A stretch of DNA of 64,000 nt from Crossaster papposus (taxonomy: Eukaryota; Echinodermata; Asteroidea; Velatida; Solasteridae). A program made the position numbers and the translations under genes. Where the stretch lies: the NCBI GenBank assembly GCA_037893245.1, contig JBAIAA010000783.1, positions 372,001 to 436,000 on the forward strand. The letters run 5' to 3'. Shown in pieces: positions 1 to 13,600 of this stretch. Within the stretch, counting starts at the first letter, position 1. Each line of letters starts with the position of its first letter. The notes below the pieces were generated by a model. The model was not told where the DNA came from and made no database searches. It was given only the letters and a program-made list of their open reading frames with translations.

Positions 1-616
1 TGGCAACATCGTTCCCAAGGTGTCGAGCTTTACGCGCTCAACACTACCCGCTCTTATTATTGGAGACGAGGTACGGTTCAGGGTTGGAAATAAAGTGAGC
101 CCTGGGGACGGAATGTTGACTCCAGCTAGGTTTAAACACTTCCAGCCATGTCCTCATCGTCCGTTTAATACCGGCCACGTGACGGGCTCTCGACCAATAG
201 GAATGCGTAAACTGTCCCAGGTATTTATGAATAAGGGAATAAATGTGTGTTCGAGAGGTTTTAATCACTCTGTTTAATACCGATTGGAGTCTGGGTGCTG
301 ATAATTACCCGAGCCGAAGGCATGTAAATTTCGGTGTTTCGTCATTCTGTCTCTGTCAAATGACATGTTTCCGCCTCCGTCGCTCTCTACACAATACATG
401 CAATAAAGCGTATTTACTGTGAACCAGACTATTACTGCCATTGGCAACCTCGTTCCCAAGGTGTCGAGCTTTACGCGCTCCACACTACCCGCTCTTATTA
501 TTGGAGACGAGGTACGGTTCAGGGTTGGAAATAAAGTGAGCCCTGGGGACGGAATGTTGATTCCAGCTAGGTTTAAACACTTCCAGCCATGTCTTCATCG
601 TCCGTTTAATACCGGC

Positions 617-639
617 CACGTGACGGGCTCTCGACCAAT
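617..639. promoter_or_regulatory. Representative E-box plus CCAAT pair in satellite 1
   Basis: A CACGTG E-box (617-622, context GGCCACGTGACGGG) lies 12 bp before a CCAAT motif (635-639), about 20 bp upstream of the palindrome. The CACGTG is present in every unit I inspected, and the CCAAT motif in all but one (the unit at 5831 has CAAAT). CACGTG is the core bound by USF/MYC/MITF-type bHLH factors and CCAAT the core bound by NF-Y. Conservation may simply reflect array homogenisation, so function is inferred only weakly. Confidence 0.35.
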
Positions 640-660
640 AGGAATGCGTAATCTGTCCCA

Positions 661-853
661 GGTATTTATGAATAAGGGAATAAATGTGTGTTCGAGAGGT
701 TTTAATCACTCTGTTTAATACCGATTGGAGTCTGGGTGCTGATAATTACCCGAGCCGAAGGCGAGGGTAATTATCAGCACCCAGACTCCAAGAGGTATTA
801 AACAGAGTGATTAATACCGACCGAACACACATTTATTCCCATTCATAAATACC
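661..853. repeat. Representative 193-bp near-palindrome of satellite 1
   Basis: The left arm (661-751, 91 bp) starts GGTATTTATGAAT and ends ATAATTACCC. The right arm (765-853, 89 bp) is its near reverse complement, starting GGGTAATTAT and ending ATTCATAAATACC. The loop of about 13 bp reads GAGCCGAAGGCGA. The structure recurs in every long unit and its right arm is lost in the 441-bp units. A T tract of variable length and purity (T6, CTTCTTT, CTTATTT) follows the right arm. The arms could form a cruciform in DNA or a long hairpin if transcribed; transcription is not shown. Confidence 0.93.
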
Positions 854-3800
854 TTTTTTGTAAAATTCAGCCCCAAAAGACCCGAAAATTCCCGAAAATT
901 GTCGCATGTAAATTTCGGTGTTTCGTCATTCTGTCTGTGTCAAATGACATGTTTCCGCCTCTGTCGCTCTCTACACAATACATGCAATAAAGCGTATTTA
1001 CTGTGAACCAGACTATTACTGCCATTGGCAACCTCGTTCCCAAGGTGTCGAGCTTTACGCGCTCAACACTACCCGCTCTTATTATTGGAGACGAGGTAGG
1101 GTTCAGGGTTGGAAATAAAGTGAGCCCTGAGGACGGAATGTTGATTCCAGCTAGGTTTAAACACTTCCAGCCATGTCTTCATCGTCCGTTTAATACCGGC
1201 CACGTGACGGGCTCTCGACCAATAGGAATGCGTAAACTGTCCCAGGTATTTATGAATAAGGGAATAAATGTGTGTTCGAGAGGTTTTAATCACTTTGTTT
1301 AATACCGATTGGAGTCTGGGTGCTGATAATTACCCGAGCCGAAGGCGAGGGTAATTATCAGCACCCAGACTCCAAGAGGTATTAAACAGAGTGATTAATA
1401 CCGACCGAACACACATTTATTCCCATTCATAAATACCTTTTTTTGTAAAGTTCAGCCCCAAAAGACCCGAAAATTCCGGAAAATTGTCGCATGTAAATTT
1501 CGGTGTTTCGTCATTCTGTCTGTGTCAAATGACATGTTTCCGCCTCTGTCGCTCTCTACACAATACATGCAATAAAGCGTATTTACTGTGAACCAGACTA
1601 TTACTGCCATTGGCAACCTCGTTCCCAAGGTGTCGAGCTTTACGCGCTCAACACTACCCGCTCTTATTATTGGAGACGAGGTACGGTTCAGGGTTGGAAA
1701 TAAAGTGAGCCCTGGGGACGGAATGTTGACTCCAGCTAGGTTTAAACACTTCCAGCCATGTCCTCATCGTCCGTTTAATACCGGCCACGTGACGGGCTCT
1801 CGACCAATAGGAATGCGTAAACTGTCCCAGGTATTTATGAATAAGGGAATAAATGTGTGTTCGAGAGGTTTTAATCACTCTGTTTAATACCGATTGGAGT
1901 CTGGGTGCTGATAATTACCCGAGCCGAAGGCGAGGGTAATTATCAGCACCCAGACTCCAAGAGGTATTAAACAGAGTGATTAATACCGACCGAACACACA
2001 TTTATTCCCATTCATAAATACATTTTTTGTAAAATTCAGCCCCAAAAGACCCGAAAATTCCGGAAAATTGTCGCATGTAAATTTCGGTGTTTCGTCATTC
2101 TGTCTGTGTCAAATGACATGTTTCCGCCTCGGTCGCTCTCTACACAATACATGCAATAAAGCGTATTTACTGTGAACCAGACTATTACTGCCATTGGCAA
2201 CCTCGTTCCCAAGGTGTCGAGCTTTACGCGCTCAACACTACCCGCTCTTATTATTGGAGACGAGGTACGGTTCAGGGTTGGAAATAAAGTGAGGCCTTGG
2301 GACGGAATGTTGACTCCAGCTAGGTTTAAACACTTCCAGCCATGTCCTCATCGTCCGTTTAATACCGGCCACGTGACGGGCTCTCGACCAATAGGAATGC
2401 GTAAACTGTCCCAGGTATTTATGAATAAGGGAATAAATGTGTGTTCGAGAGGTTTTAATCACTCTGTTTAATACCGATTGGAGTCTGGGTGCTGATAATT
2501 ACCCGAGCCGAAGGCATGTAAATTTCGGTGTTTCGTCATTCTGTCTCTGTCAAATGACATGTTTCCGCCTCTGTCGCTTTCTACACAATACATGCAATAA
2601 AGCGTATTTACTGTGAACCAGACTATTACTGCCATTGGCAACCTCGTTCCCAAGGTGTCGAGCTTTCCGCGCTCAACACTACCCGCTCTTATTATTGGAG
2701 ACGAGGTACGGTTCAGGGTTGGAAATAAAGTGAGCCCTGGGGATGGAATGTTGACTCCAGCTAGGTTTAAACACTTCCAGCCATGTCCTCATCGTCCGTT
2801 TAATACCGGCCACGTGACGGGCTCTCGACCAATAGGAATGCGTAAAATGTCCCAGGTATTTATGAATAAGGGAATAAATGTGTGTTCGAGAGGTTTTAAT
2901 CACTCTGTTTAATACCGATTGGAGTCTGGGTGCTGATAATTACCCGAGCCGAAGGCATGTAAATTTCGGTGTTTCGTCATTCTGCCTCTGTCAAATGACA
3001 TGTTTCCGCCTCCGTCGCTCTCTACACAATACATGCAATAAAGCGTATTTACTGTGAACCAGACTATTACTGCCATTGGCAACCTCGTTCCCAAGGTGTC
3101 GAGCTTTACGCGCTCAACACTACCCGCTCTTATTATTGGAGACGAGGTACGGTTCAGGGTTGGAAATAAAGTGAGCCCTGGGGACGGAATGTTGATTCCA
3201 GCTAGGTTTAAACACTTCCAGCCATGTCTTCATCGTCCGTTTAATACCGGCCACGTGACGGGCTCTCGACCAATAGGAATGCGTAAACTGTCCCAGGTAT
3301 TTATGAATAAGGGAATAAATGTGTGTTCGAGAGGTTTTAATCACTCTGTTTAATACCGATTGGAGTCTGGGTGCTGATAATTACCCGAGCCGAAGGCGAG
3401 GGTAATTATCAGCACCCAGACTCCAAGAGGTATTAAACAGAGTGATTAATACCGACCGAACACACATTTATTCCCATTCATAATTACCTTTTTTGTAAAA
3501 TTCAGCCCCAAAAGACCCGAAGATTCCGGAAAATTGTCGCATGTAAATTTCGGTGTTTCGTCATTCTGTCTGTGTCAAATGACATGTTTCCGCCTCTGTC
3601 GCTCTCTACACAATACATGCAATAAAGCGTATTTACTGTGAACCAGACTATTACTGCCAATGGCAACCTCGTTCCCAAGGTGTCGAGCTTTACGCGCTCA
3701 ACACTACCCGCTCTTATTATTGGAGACGAGGTACGGTTCAGGGTTGAAAATAAAGTGAGCCCTGGGGACGGAATGTTGATTCCAGCTAGGTTTAAACACT

Positions 3801-6800
3801 TCCAGCCATGTCTTCATCGTCCGTTTAATACCGGCCACGTGACGGGCTCTCGACCAATAGGAATGCGTAAACTGTCCCAGGTATTTATGAATAAGGGAAT
3901 AAATGTGTGTTCGAGAGGTTTTAATCACTCTGTTTAATACCGATTGGAGTCTGGGTGCTGATAATTACCCGAGCCGAAGGCATGTAAATTTCGGTGTTTC
4001 GTCATTCTGTCTCTGTCAAATGACATGTTTCCGCCTCCGTCGCTCTCTACACAATACATGCAATAAAGCGTATTTACTGTGAACCAGACTATTACTGCCA
4101 TTGGCAACCTCGTTCCCAAGGTGTCGAGCTTTACGCGCTCAACACTACCCGCTCTTATTATTGGAGACGAGGTACGGTTCAGGGTTGGAAATAAAGTGAG
4201 CCCTGGGGACGGAATGTTGATTCCAGCTAGGTTTAAACACTTCCAGCCATGTCTTCATCGTCCGTTTAATACCGGCCACGTGACGGGCTCTCGACCAATA
4301 GGAATGCGTAAACTGTCCCAGGTATTTATGAATAAGGGAATAAATGTGTGTTCGAGAGGTTTTAATCACTCTGTTTAATACCGATTGGAGTCTGGGTGCT
4401 GATAATTACCCGAGCCGAAGGCGAGGGTAATTATCAGCACCCAGACTCCAAGAGGTATTAAACAGAGTGATTAATACCGACCGAACACACATTTATTCCC
4501 ATTCATAAATACCTTTTTTGTAAAATTCAGCCCCAAAAGACCCGAAAATTCCCGAAAATTGTCGCATGTAAATTTCGGTGTTTCGTCATTCTGTCTGTGT
4601 CAAATGACATGTTTCCGCCTCTGTCGCTCTCTACACAATACATGCAATAAAGCGTATTTACTGTGAACCAGACTATTACTGCCATTGGCAACCTCGTTCC
4701 CAAGGTGTCGAGCTTTACGCGCTCAACACTACCCGCTCTTATTATTGGAGACGAGGTACGGTTCAGGGTTGGAAATAAAGTGAGCCCTGAGGACGGAATG
4801 TTGATTCCAGCTAGGTTTAAACACTTCCAGCCATGTCTTCATCGTCCGTTTAATACCGGCCACGTGACGGGCTCTCGACCAATAGGAATGCGTAAACTGT
4901 CCCAGGTATTTATGAATAAGGGAATAAATGTGTGTTCGAGAGGTTTTAATCACTTTGTTTAATACCGATTGGAGTCTGGGTGCTGATAATTACCCGAGCC
5001 GAAGGCGAGGGTAATTATCAGCACCCAGACTCCAAGAGGTATTAAACAGAGTGATTAATACCGACCGAACACACATTTATTCCCATTCATAAATACCTTT
5101 TTTGTAAAGTTCAGCCCCAAAAGACCCGAAAATTCCGGAAAATTGTCGCATGTAAATTTCGGTGTTTCGTCATTCTGTCTGTGTCAAATGACATGTTTCC
5201 GCCTCTGTCGCTCTCTACACAATACATGCAATAAAGCGTATTTACTGTGAACCAGACTATTACTGCCATTGGCAACCTCGTTCCCAAGGTGTCGAGCTTT
5301 ACGCGCTCAACACTACCCGCTCTTATTATTGGAGACGAGGTACGGTTCAGGGTTGGAAATAAAGTGAGCCCTGGGGACGGAATGTTGACTCCAGCTAGGT
5401 TTAAACACTTCCAGCCATGTCCTCATCGTCCGTTTAATACCGGCCACGTGACGGGCTCTCGACCAATAGGAATGCGTAAACTGTCCCAGGTATTTATGAA
5501 TAAGGGAATAAATGTGTGTTCGAGAGGTTTTAATCACTCTGTTTAATACCGATTGGAGTCTGGGTGCTGATAATTACCCGAGCCGAAGGCGAGGGTAATT
5601 ATCAGCACCCAGACTCCAAGAGGTATTAAACAGAGTGATTAATACCGACCGAACACACATTTATTCCCATTCATAAATACATTTTTTGTAAAATTCAGCC
5701 CCAAAAGACCCGAAAATTCCGGAAAATTGTCGCATGTAAATTTCGGTGTTTCGTCATTCTGTCTGTGTCAAATGACATGTTTCCGCCTCGGTCGCTCTCT
5801 ACACAATACATGCAATAAAGCGTATTTACTGTGAACCAGACTATTACTGCCATTGGCAACCTCGTTCCCAAGGTGTCGAGCTTTACGCGCTCAACACTAC
5901 CCGCTCTTATTATTGGAGACGAGGTACGGTTCAGGGTTGGAAATAAAGTGAGGCCTTGGGACGGAATGTTGACTCCAGCTAGGTTTAAACACTTCCAGCC
6001 ATGTCCTCATCGTCCGTTTAATACCGGCCACGTGACGGGCTCTCGACAAATAGGAATGCGTAAACTGTCCCAGGTATTTATGAATAAGGGAATAAATGTG
6101 TGTTGGAGAGGTTTTAATCACTCTGTTTAATACCGATTGGAGTCTGGGTGCTGATAATTACCCGAGCCGAAGGCATGTAAATTTCGGTGTTTCGTCATTC
6201 TGTCTCTGTCAAATGACATGTTTCCGCCTCTGTCGCTTTCTACACAATACATGCAATAAAGCGTATTTACTGTGAACCAGACTATTACTGCCATTGGCAA
6301 CCTCGTTCCCAAGGTGTCGAGCTTTCCGCGCTCAACACTACCCGCTCTTATTATTGGAGACGAGGTACGGTTCAGGGTTGGAAATAAAGTGAGCCCTGGG
6401 GACGGAATGTTGATTCCAGCTAGGTTTAAACACTTCCAGCCATGTCTTCATCGTCCGTTTAATACCGGCCACGTGACGGGCTCTCGACCAATAGGAATGC
6501 GTAAACTGTCCCAGGTATTTATGAATAAGGGAATAAATGTGTGTTCGAGAGGTTTTAATCACTCTGTTTAATACCGATTGGAGTCTGGGTGCTGATAATT
6601 ACCCGAGCCGAAGGCATGTAAATTTCGGTGTTTCGTCATTCTGTCTCTGTCAAATGACATGTTTCCGCCTCTGTCGCTTTCTACACAATACATGCAATAA
6701 AGCGTATTTACTGTGAACCAGACTATTACTGCCATTGGCAACCTCGTTCCCAAGGTGTCGAGCTTTCCGCGCTCAACACTACCCGCTCTTATTATTGGAG

Positions 6801-7699
6801 ACGAGGTACGGTTCAGGGTTGGAAATAAAGTGAGCCCTGGGGACGGAATGTTGATTCCAGCTAGGTTTAAACACTTCCAGCCATGTCTTCATCGTCCGTT
6901 TAATACCGGCCACGTGACGGGCTCTCGACCAATAGGAATGCGTAAACTGTCCCAGGTATTTATGAATAAGGGATTAAATGTGTGTTCGAGAGGTTTTAAT
7001 CACTCTGTTTAATACCGATTGGAGTCAGGGTGCTGATAATTACCCGAGCCGAAGGCGAGGGTAATTATCAGCACCCAGACTCCAAGAAGTATTAAACAGA
7101 GTGATTAATACCGACTGAACACACATTTATTCCCATTCATAAATACATTTTTTGTAAAATTCTGCCCCAAAAGACCCGACAATTCCGGAAAATTGTCGCA
7201 TGTAAATTTCGGTGTTTCGTCATTCTGTCTGTGTCAAATGACATGTTTCCGCCTCTGTCGCTCTCTACACAATACATGCAATAAAGCGTATTTACTGTGA
7301 ACCAGACTATTACTGCCATTGGCAACCTCGTTCCCAAGGTGTCGAGCTTTACGCGCTCAACACTACCCGCTCTTATTATTGGAGACGAGGTACGGTTCAG
7401 GGTTGGAAATAAAGTGAGCCCTGAGGACGGAATGTTGATTCCAGCTAGGTTTAAACACTTCCAGCCATGTCTTCATCGTCCGTTTAATACCGGCCACGTG
7501 ACGGGCTCTCGACCAATAGGAATGCGTAAACTGTCCCAGGTATTTATGAATAAGGGAATAAATGTGTGTTCGAGAGGTTTTAATCACTCTGTTTAATACC
7601 GATTGGAGTCTGGGTGCTGATAATTACCCGAGCCGAAGGCGAGGGTAATTATCAGCACCCAGACTCTAAGAGGTATTAAACAGAGTGATTAATACCGAC

Positions 7700-10600
7700 C
7701 GAACACACATTTATTCCCATTCATAAATACCTTTTTTGTAAAATTCAGCCCCAAAAGACCCGAAAAGTCCGGAAAATTGTCGCATGTAAATTTCGGTGTT
7801 TCGTCATTCTGTCTGTGTCAAATGACATGTTTCCGCCTCTGTCGCTCACTACACAATACATGCAATAAAGCGTATTTACTGTGAACCAGACTATTACTGC
7901 CATTGGCAACCTCGTTCCCAAGGTGTCGAGCTTTAGGCGCTCAACACTACCCGCTCTTATTATTGGAGACGAGGTACGGTTCAGGGTTGGAAATAAAGTG
8001 AGTCCTGGGGACGGAATGTTGATTCCAGCTAGGTTTAAACACTTCCAGCCATGTCTTCATCGTCCGTTTAATACCGGCCACGTGACGGGCTCTCGACCAA
8101 TAGGAATGCGTAAACTGTCCCAGGTATTTATGAATAAGGGAATAAATGTGTGTTCGAGAGGTTTGAATCACTCTGTTTAATACCGATTGGAGTCTGGGTG
8201 CTGATAATTACCCGAGCCGAAGGCGAGGGTAATTATCAGCACCCAGACTCCAAGAGGTATTAAACAGAGTGATTATTACCGACCGAACACACATTTATTC
8301 CCATTCATAAATACCTTTTTTGTAAAATTCAGCCCCAAAAGACCCGAAAATTCCGGAAAATTGTCGCATGTAAATTTCGGTGTTTCGTCATTCTGTCTGT
8401 GTCAAATGACATGTTTCCGCCTCTGTCGCTCTCTACACAATACATGCAATAAAGCGTATTTACTGTGAACCAGACTATTACTGCCATTGGCAACCTCGTT
8501 CCCAAGGTGTCGAGCTTTACGCGCTCAACACTACCCGCTCTTATTATTGGAGAGGAGGTACGGTTCAGGGTTGGAAATAAAGTGAGCCCTGGGGACGGAA
8601 TGTTGATTCCAGCTAGGTTTAAACACTTCCAGCCATGTCTTCATCGTCCGTTTAATACCGGCCACGTGACGGGCTCTCGACCAATAGGAATGCGTAAACT
8701 GTCCAATGTATTTATGAATAAGGGAATAAATGTGTGTTCGAGAGGTTTTAATCACTCTGTTTAATACCGATTGGAGTCTGGGTGCTGATAATTACCCTTG
8801 CCTTCGGCTCGGGTAATTATCAGCACCCAGACTCCAAGAGGTATTAAACAGAGTGATTAATACCGACCGAACACACATTTATTCCCATTCATAAATACTT
8901 TTTTGTAAAATTCAGCCCCAAAAGACCCGAAAATTCCGGAAAATTGTCGCATGTAAATGTCGGTGTTTCGTCATTCTGTCTGTGTCAAATGACATGTTTC
9001 CGCCTCTGTCGCTCTCTACACAATTCATGCAATAAAGCGTATTTACTGTGAACCAGACTATTACTGCCATTGGCAACCTCGTTCCCAAGGTGTCGAGCTT
9101 TACGCGCTCAACACTACCCGCTCTTATTATTGGAGACGAGGTACGGTTCAGGGTTGGAAATAAAGTGAGCCCTGGGGACGGAATGTTGATTCCAGCTAGG
9201 TTTAAACACTTCCAGCCATGTCTTCATCGTCCGTTTAATACCGGCCACGTGACGGGCTCTCGACCAATAGGAATGCGTAAACTGTCCGAGGTATTTATGA
9301 ATAAGGGAATAAATGTGTGTTCGAGAGGTTTGAATCACTCTGTTTAATACCGATTGGAGTCTGGGTGCTGATAATTACCCGAGCCGAAGGCGAGGGTAAT
9401 TATCAGCACCCAGACTCCAAGAGGTATTAAACAGAGTGATTATTACCGACCGAACACACATTTATTCCCATTCATAAATACCTTCTTTGTAAAATTCAGC
9501 CCCAAAAGACCCGAAAATTCCGGAAAATTGTCGCATGTAAATTTCGGTGTTTCGTCATTCTGTCTGTGTCAAATGACATGTTTCCGCCTCTGTCGCTCTC
9601 TACACAATACATGCAATAAAGCGTATTTACTGTGAACCAGACTATTACTGCCATTGGCAACCTCGTTCCCAAGGTGTCGAGCTTTACGCGCTCAACACTA
9701 CCCGCTCTTATTATTGGAGAAGAGGTACGGTTCAGGGTTGGAAATAAAGTGAGCCCTGGGGACGGAATGTTGATTCCAGCTAGGTTTAAACACTTCCAGC
9801 CATGTCTTCATCGTCCGTTTAATACCGGCCACGTGACGGGCTCTCGACCAATAGGAATGCGTAAACTGTCCCATGTATTTATGAATAAGGGAATAAATGT
9901 GTGTTCGAGAGGTTTTAATCACTCTGTTTAATACCGATTGGAGTCTGGGTGCTGATAATTACCCTTGCCTTCGGCTCGGGTAATTATCAGCACCCAGACT
10001 CCAAGAGGTATTAAACAGAGTGATTAATACCGACCGAACACACATTTATTCCCATTCATAAATACTTTTTTGTAAAATTCAGCCCCAAAAGACCCGAAAA
10101 TTCCGGAAAATTGTCGCATGTAAATGTCGGTGTTTCGTCATTCTGTCTGTGTCAAATGACATGTTTCCGCCTCTGTCGCTCTCTACACAATACATGCAAT
10201 AAAGCGTATTTACTGTGAACCAGACTATTACTGCCATTGGCAACCTCGTTCCCAAGGTGTCGAGCTTTACGCGCTCAACACTACCCGCTCTTATTATTGG
10301 AGACGAGGTACGGTTCAGGGTTGGAAATAAAGTGAGCCCTGGGGACGGAATGTTGATTCCAGCTAGGTTTAAACACTTCCAGCCATGTCTTCATCGTCCG
10401 TTTAATACCGGCCACGTGACGGGCTCTCGACCAATAGGAATGCGTAAACTGTCCGAGGTATTTATGAATAAGGGAATAAATGTGTGTTCGAGAGGTTTTA
10501 ATCACTCTGTTTAATACCGATTGGAGTCTGGGTGCTGATAATTACCCGAGCCGAAGGCGAGGGTAATTATCAGCACCCAGACTCCAAGAGGTATTAAACA

Positions 10601-13600
10601 GAGTGATTAATACCGACCGAACACACATTTATTCCCATTCATAAATACCTTCTTTGTAAAATTCAGCCCCAAAAGACCCGAAAATTCCGGAAAATTGTCG
10701 CATGTAAATTTCGGTGTTTCGTCATTCTGTCTGTGTCAAATGACATGTTTCCGCCTCTGTCGCTCTCTACACAATACATGCAATAAAGCGTATTTACTGT
10801 GAACCAGACTATTACTGCCATTGGCAACCTCGTTCCCAAGGTGTCGAGCTTTACGCGCTCAACACTACCCGCTCTTATTATTGGAGACAAGGTACGGTTC
10901 AGGGTTGGAAATAAAGTGAGCCCTGGGGACGGAATGTTGATTCCAGCTAGGTTTAAACACTTCCAGCCATGTCTTCATCGTCCGTTTAATACCGGCCACG
11001 TGACGGGCTCTCGACCAATAGGAATGCGTAAACTGTCCCAGGTATTTATGAATAAGGGAATAAATGTGTGTTCGAGAGGTTTTAATCACTCTGTTTAATA
11101 CCGATTGGAGTCTGGGTGCTGATAATTACCCGAGCCGAAGGCGAGGGTAATTATCAGCACCCAGACTCCAAGAGGTATTAAACAGAGTGATTAATACCGA
11201 CCGAACACACATTTATTCCCATTCATAAATACTTTTTTGTAAAATTCAGCCCCAAAAGACCCGAAAATTCCGGAAAATTGTCGCATGTAAATGTCGGTGT
11301 TTCGTCATTCTGTCTGTGTCAAATGACATGTTTCCGCCTCTGTCGCTCTCTACACAATACATGCAATAAAGCGTATTTACTGTGAACCAGACTATTACTG
11401 CCATTGGCAACCTCGTTCCCAAGGTGTCGAGCTTTACGCGCTCAACACTACCCGCTCTTATTATTGGAGACGAGGTACGGTTCAGGGTTGGAAATAAAGT
11501 GAGCCCTGGGGACGGAATGTTGATTCCAGCTAGGTTTAAACACTTCCAGCCATGTCTTCATCGTCCGTTTAATACCGGCCACGTGACGGGCTCTCGACCA
11601 ATAGGAATGCGTAAACTGTCCGAGGTATTTATGAATAAGGGAATAAATGTGTGTTCGAGAGGTTTTAATCACTCTGTTTAATACCGATTGGAGTCTGGGT
11701 GCTGATAATTACCCGAGCCGAAGGCGAGGGTAATTATCAGCACCCAGACTCCAAGAGGTATTAAACAGAGTGATTAATACCGACCGAACACACATTTATT
11801 CCCATTCATAAATACCTTTTTTGTAAAATTCAGCCCCAAAAGACCCGAAAATTCTGGAAAATTGTCGCATGTAAATTTCGGTGTTTCGTCATTCTGTCTG
11901 TGTCAAATGACATGTTTCCGCCTCTGTCGCTCTCTACACAATACATGCAATAAAGCGTATTTACTGTGAACCAGACTATTACTGCCATTGGCAACCTCGT
12001 TCCCAAGGTGTCGAGCTTTACGCGCTCAACACTACCCGCTCTTATTATTGGAGACGAGGTACGGTTCAGGGTTGGAAATAAAGGGAGCCCTGGGGACGGA
12101 AAGTTGATTCCAGCTAGGTTTAAACACTTCCAGCCATGTCTCCATCGTCCGTTTAATACCGGCCACGTGACGGGCTCTCGACCAATAGGAATGCGTAAAC
12201 TGTCCGAGGTATTTATGAATAAGGGAATAAATGTGTGTTCGAGAGGTTTTAATCACTCTGTTTAATACCGATTGGAGTCTGGGTGCTGATAATTACCCGA
12301 GCCGAAGGCGAGGGTAATTATCAGCACCCAGACTCCAAGAGGTATTAAACAGAGTGATTAATACCGACCGAACACACATTTATTCCCATTCATAAATACC
12401 TTATTTGTAAAATTCAGCCCCAAAAGACCCGAAAATTCCGGAAAATTGTCGCATGTAAATTTCGGTGTTTCGTCATTCTGTCTGTGTCAAATGACATGTT
12501 TCCGCCTCTGTCGCTCTCTACACAATACATGCAATAAAGCGTATTTACTGTGAACCAGACTATTACTGCCATTGGCAACCTCGTTCCCAAGGTGTCGAGC
12601 TTTACGCGCTCAACACTACCCGCTCTTATTATTGGAGACGAGGTACGGTTCAGGGTTGGAAATAAAGGGAGCCCTGGGGACGGAAAGTTGATTCCAGCTA
12701 GGTTTAAACACTTCCAGCCATGTCTCCATCGTCCGTTTAATACCGGCCACGTGACGGGCTCTCGACCAATAGGAATGCGTAAACTGTCCGAGGTATTTAT
12801 GAATAAGGGAATAAATGTGTGTTCGAGAGGTTTTAATCACTCTGTTTAATACCGATTGGAGTCTGGGTGCTGATAATTACCCGAGCCGAAGGCGAGGGTA
12901 ATTATCAGCACCCAGACTCCAAGAGGTATTAAACAGAGTGATTAATACCGACCGAACACACATTTATTCCCATTCATAAATACCTTATTTGTAAAATTCA
13001 GCCCCAAAAGACCCGAAAATTCCGGAAAATTGTCGCATGTAAATTTCGGTGTTTCGTCATTCTGTCTGTGTCAAATGACATGTTTCCGCCTCTGTCGCTC
13101 TCTACACAATACATGCAATAAAGCGTATTTACTGTGAACCAGACTATTACTGCCATTGGCAACCTCGTTCCCAAGGTGTCGAGCTTTACGCGCTCAACAC
13201 TACCCGCTCTTATTATTGGAGACGAGGTACGGTTCAGGGTTGGAAATAAAGTGAGCCCTGGGGACGGAATGTTGATTCCAGCTAGGTTTAAACACTTCCA
13301 GCCATGTCTTCATCGTCCGTTTAATACCGGCCACGTGACGGGCTCTCGACCAATAGGAATGCGTAAACTGTCCGAGGTATTTATGAATAAGGGAATAAAT
13401 GAGTGTTCGAGAGGTTTTAATCACTCTGTTTAATACCGATTGGAGTCTGGGTGCTGATAATTACCCGAGCCGAAGGCGAGGGTAATTATCAGCACCCAGA
13501 CTCCAAGAGGTATTAAACAGAGTGATTAATACCGACCGAACACACATTTATTCCCATTCATAAATACCTTTTTTGTAAAATTCAGCCCCAAAAGACCCGA

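Larger units (their letters stand above)
419..7738. repeat. Higher-order repeat 1: 7-unit, about 3,660 bp, two copies
   Basis: Units 419, 1003, 1588, 2172 and 2613 pair with 4079, 4663, 5247, 5831 and 6272 at an offset of 3,659-3,660 bp and share private variants. For example, units 1003 and 4663 share a CTGAGG for CTGGGG change and a TTTGTT end; units 2172 and 5831 share a GAGGCCTTGGG variant; units 2613 and 6272 share a TTCCGCGC change. The long/short pattern is L-L-L-S-S-L-S in copy one and L-L-L-S-S-L-L in copy two. The match fades in the last two units, which suggests later exchange there. Confidence 0.85.

Noticed and set aside
419..718. A 99-codon frame repeated in every satellite 1 unit, with a 74-codon frame on the opposite strand
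   Set aside because: The plus frame begins with GTG, not ATG, both strands are open over the same DNA, and conservation equals that of the whole unit. It is a by-product of array homogenisation.
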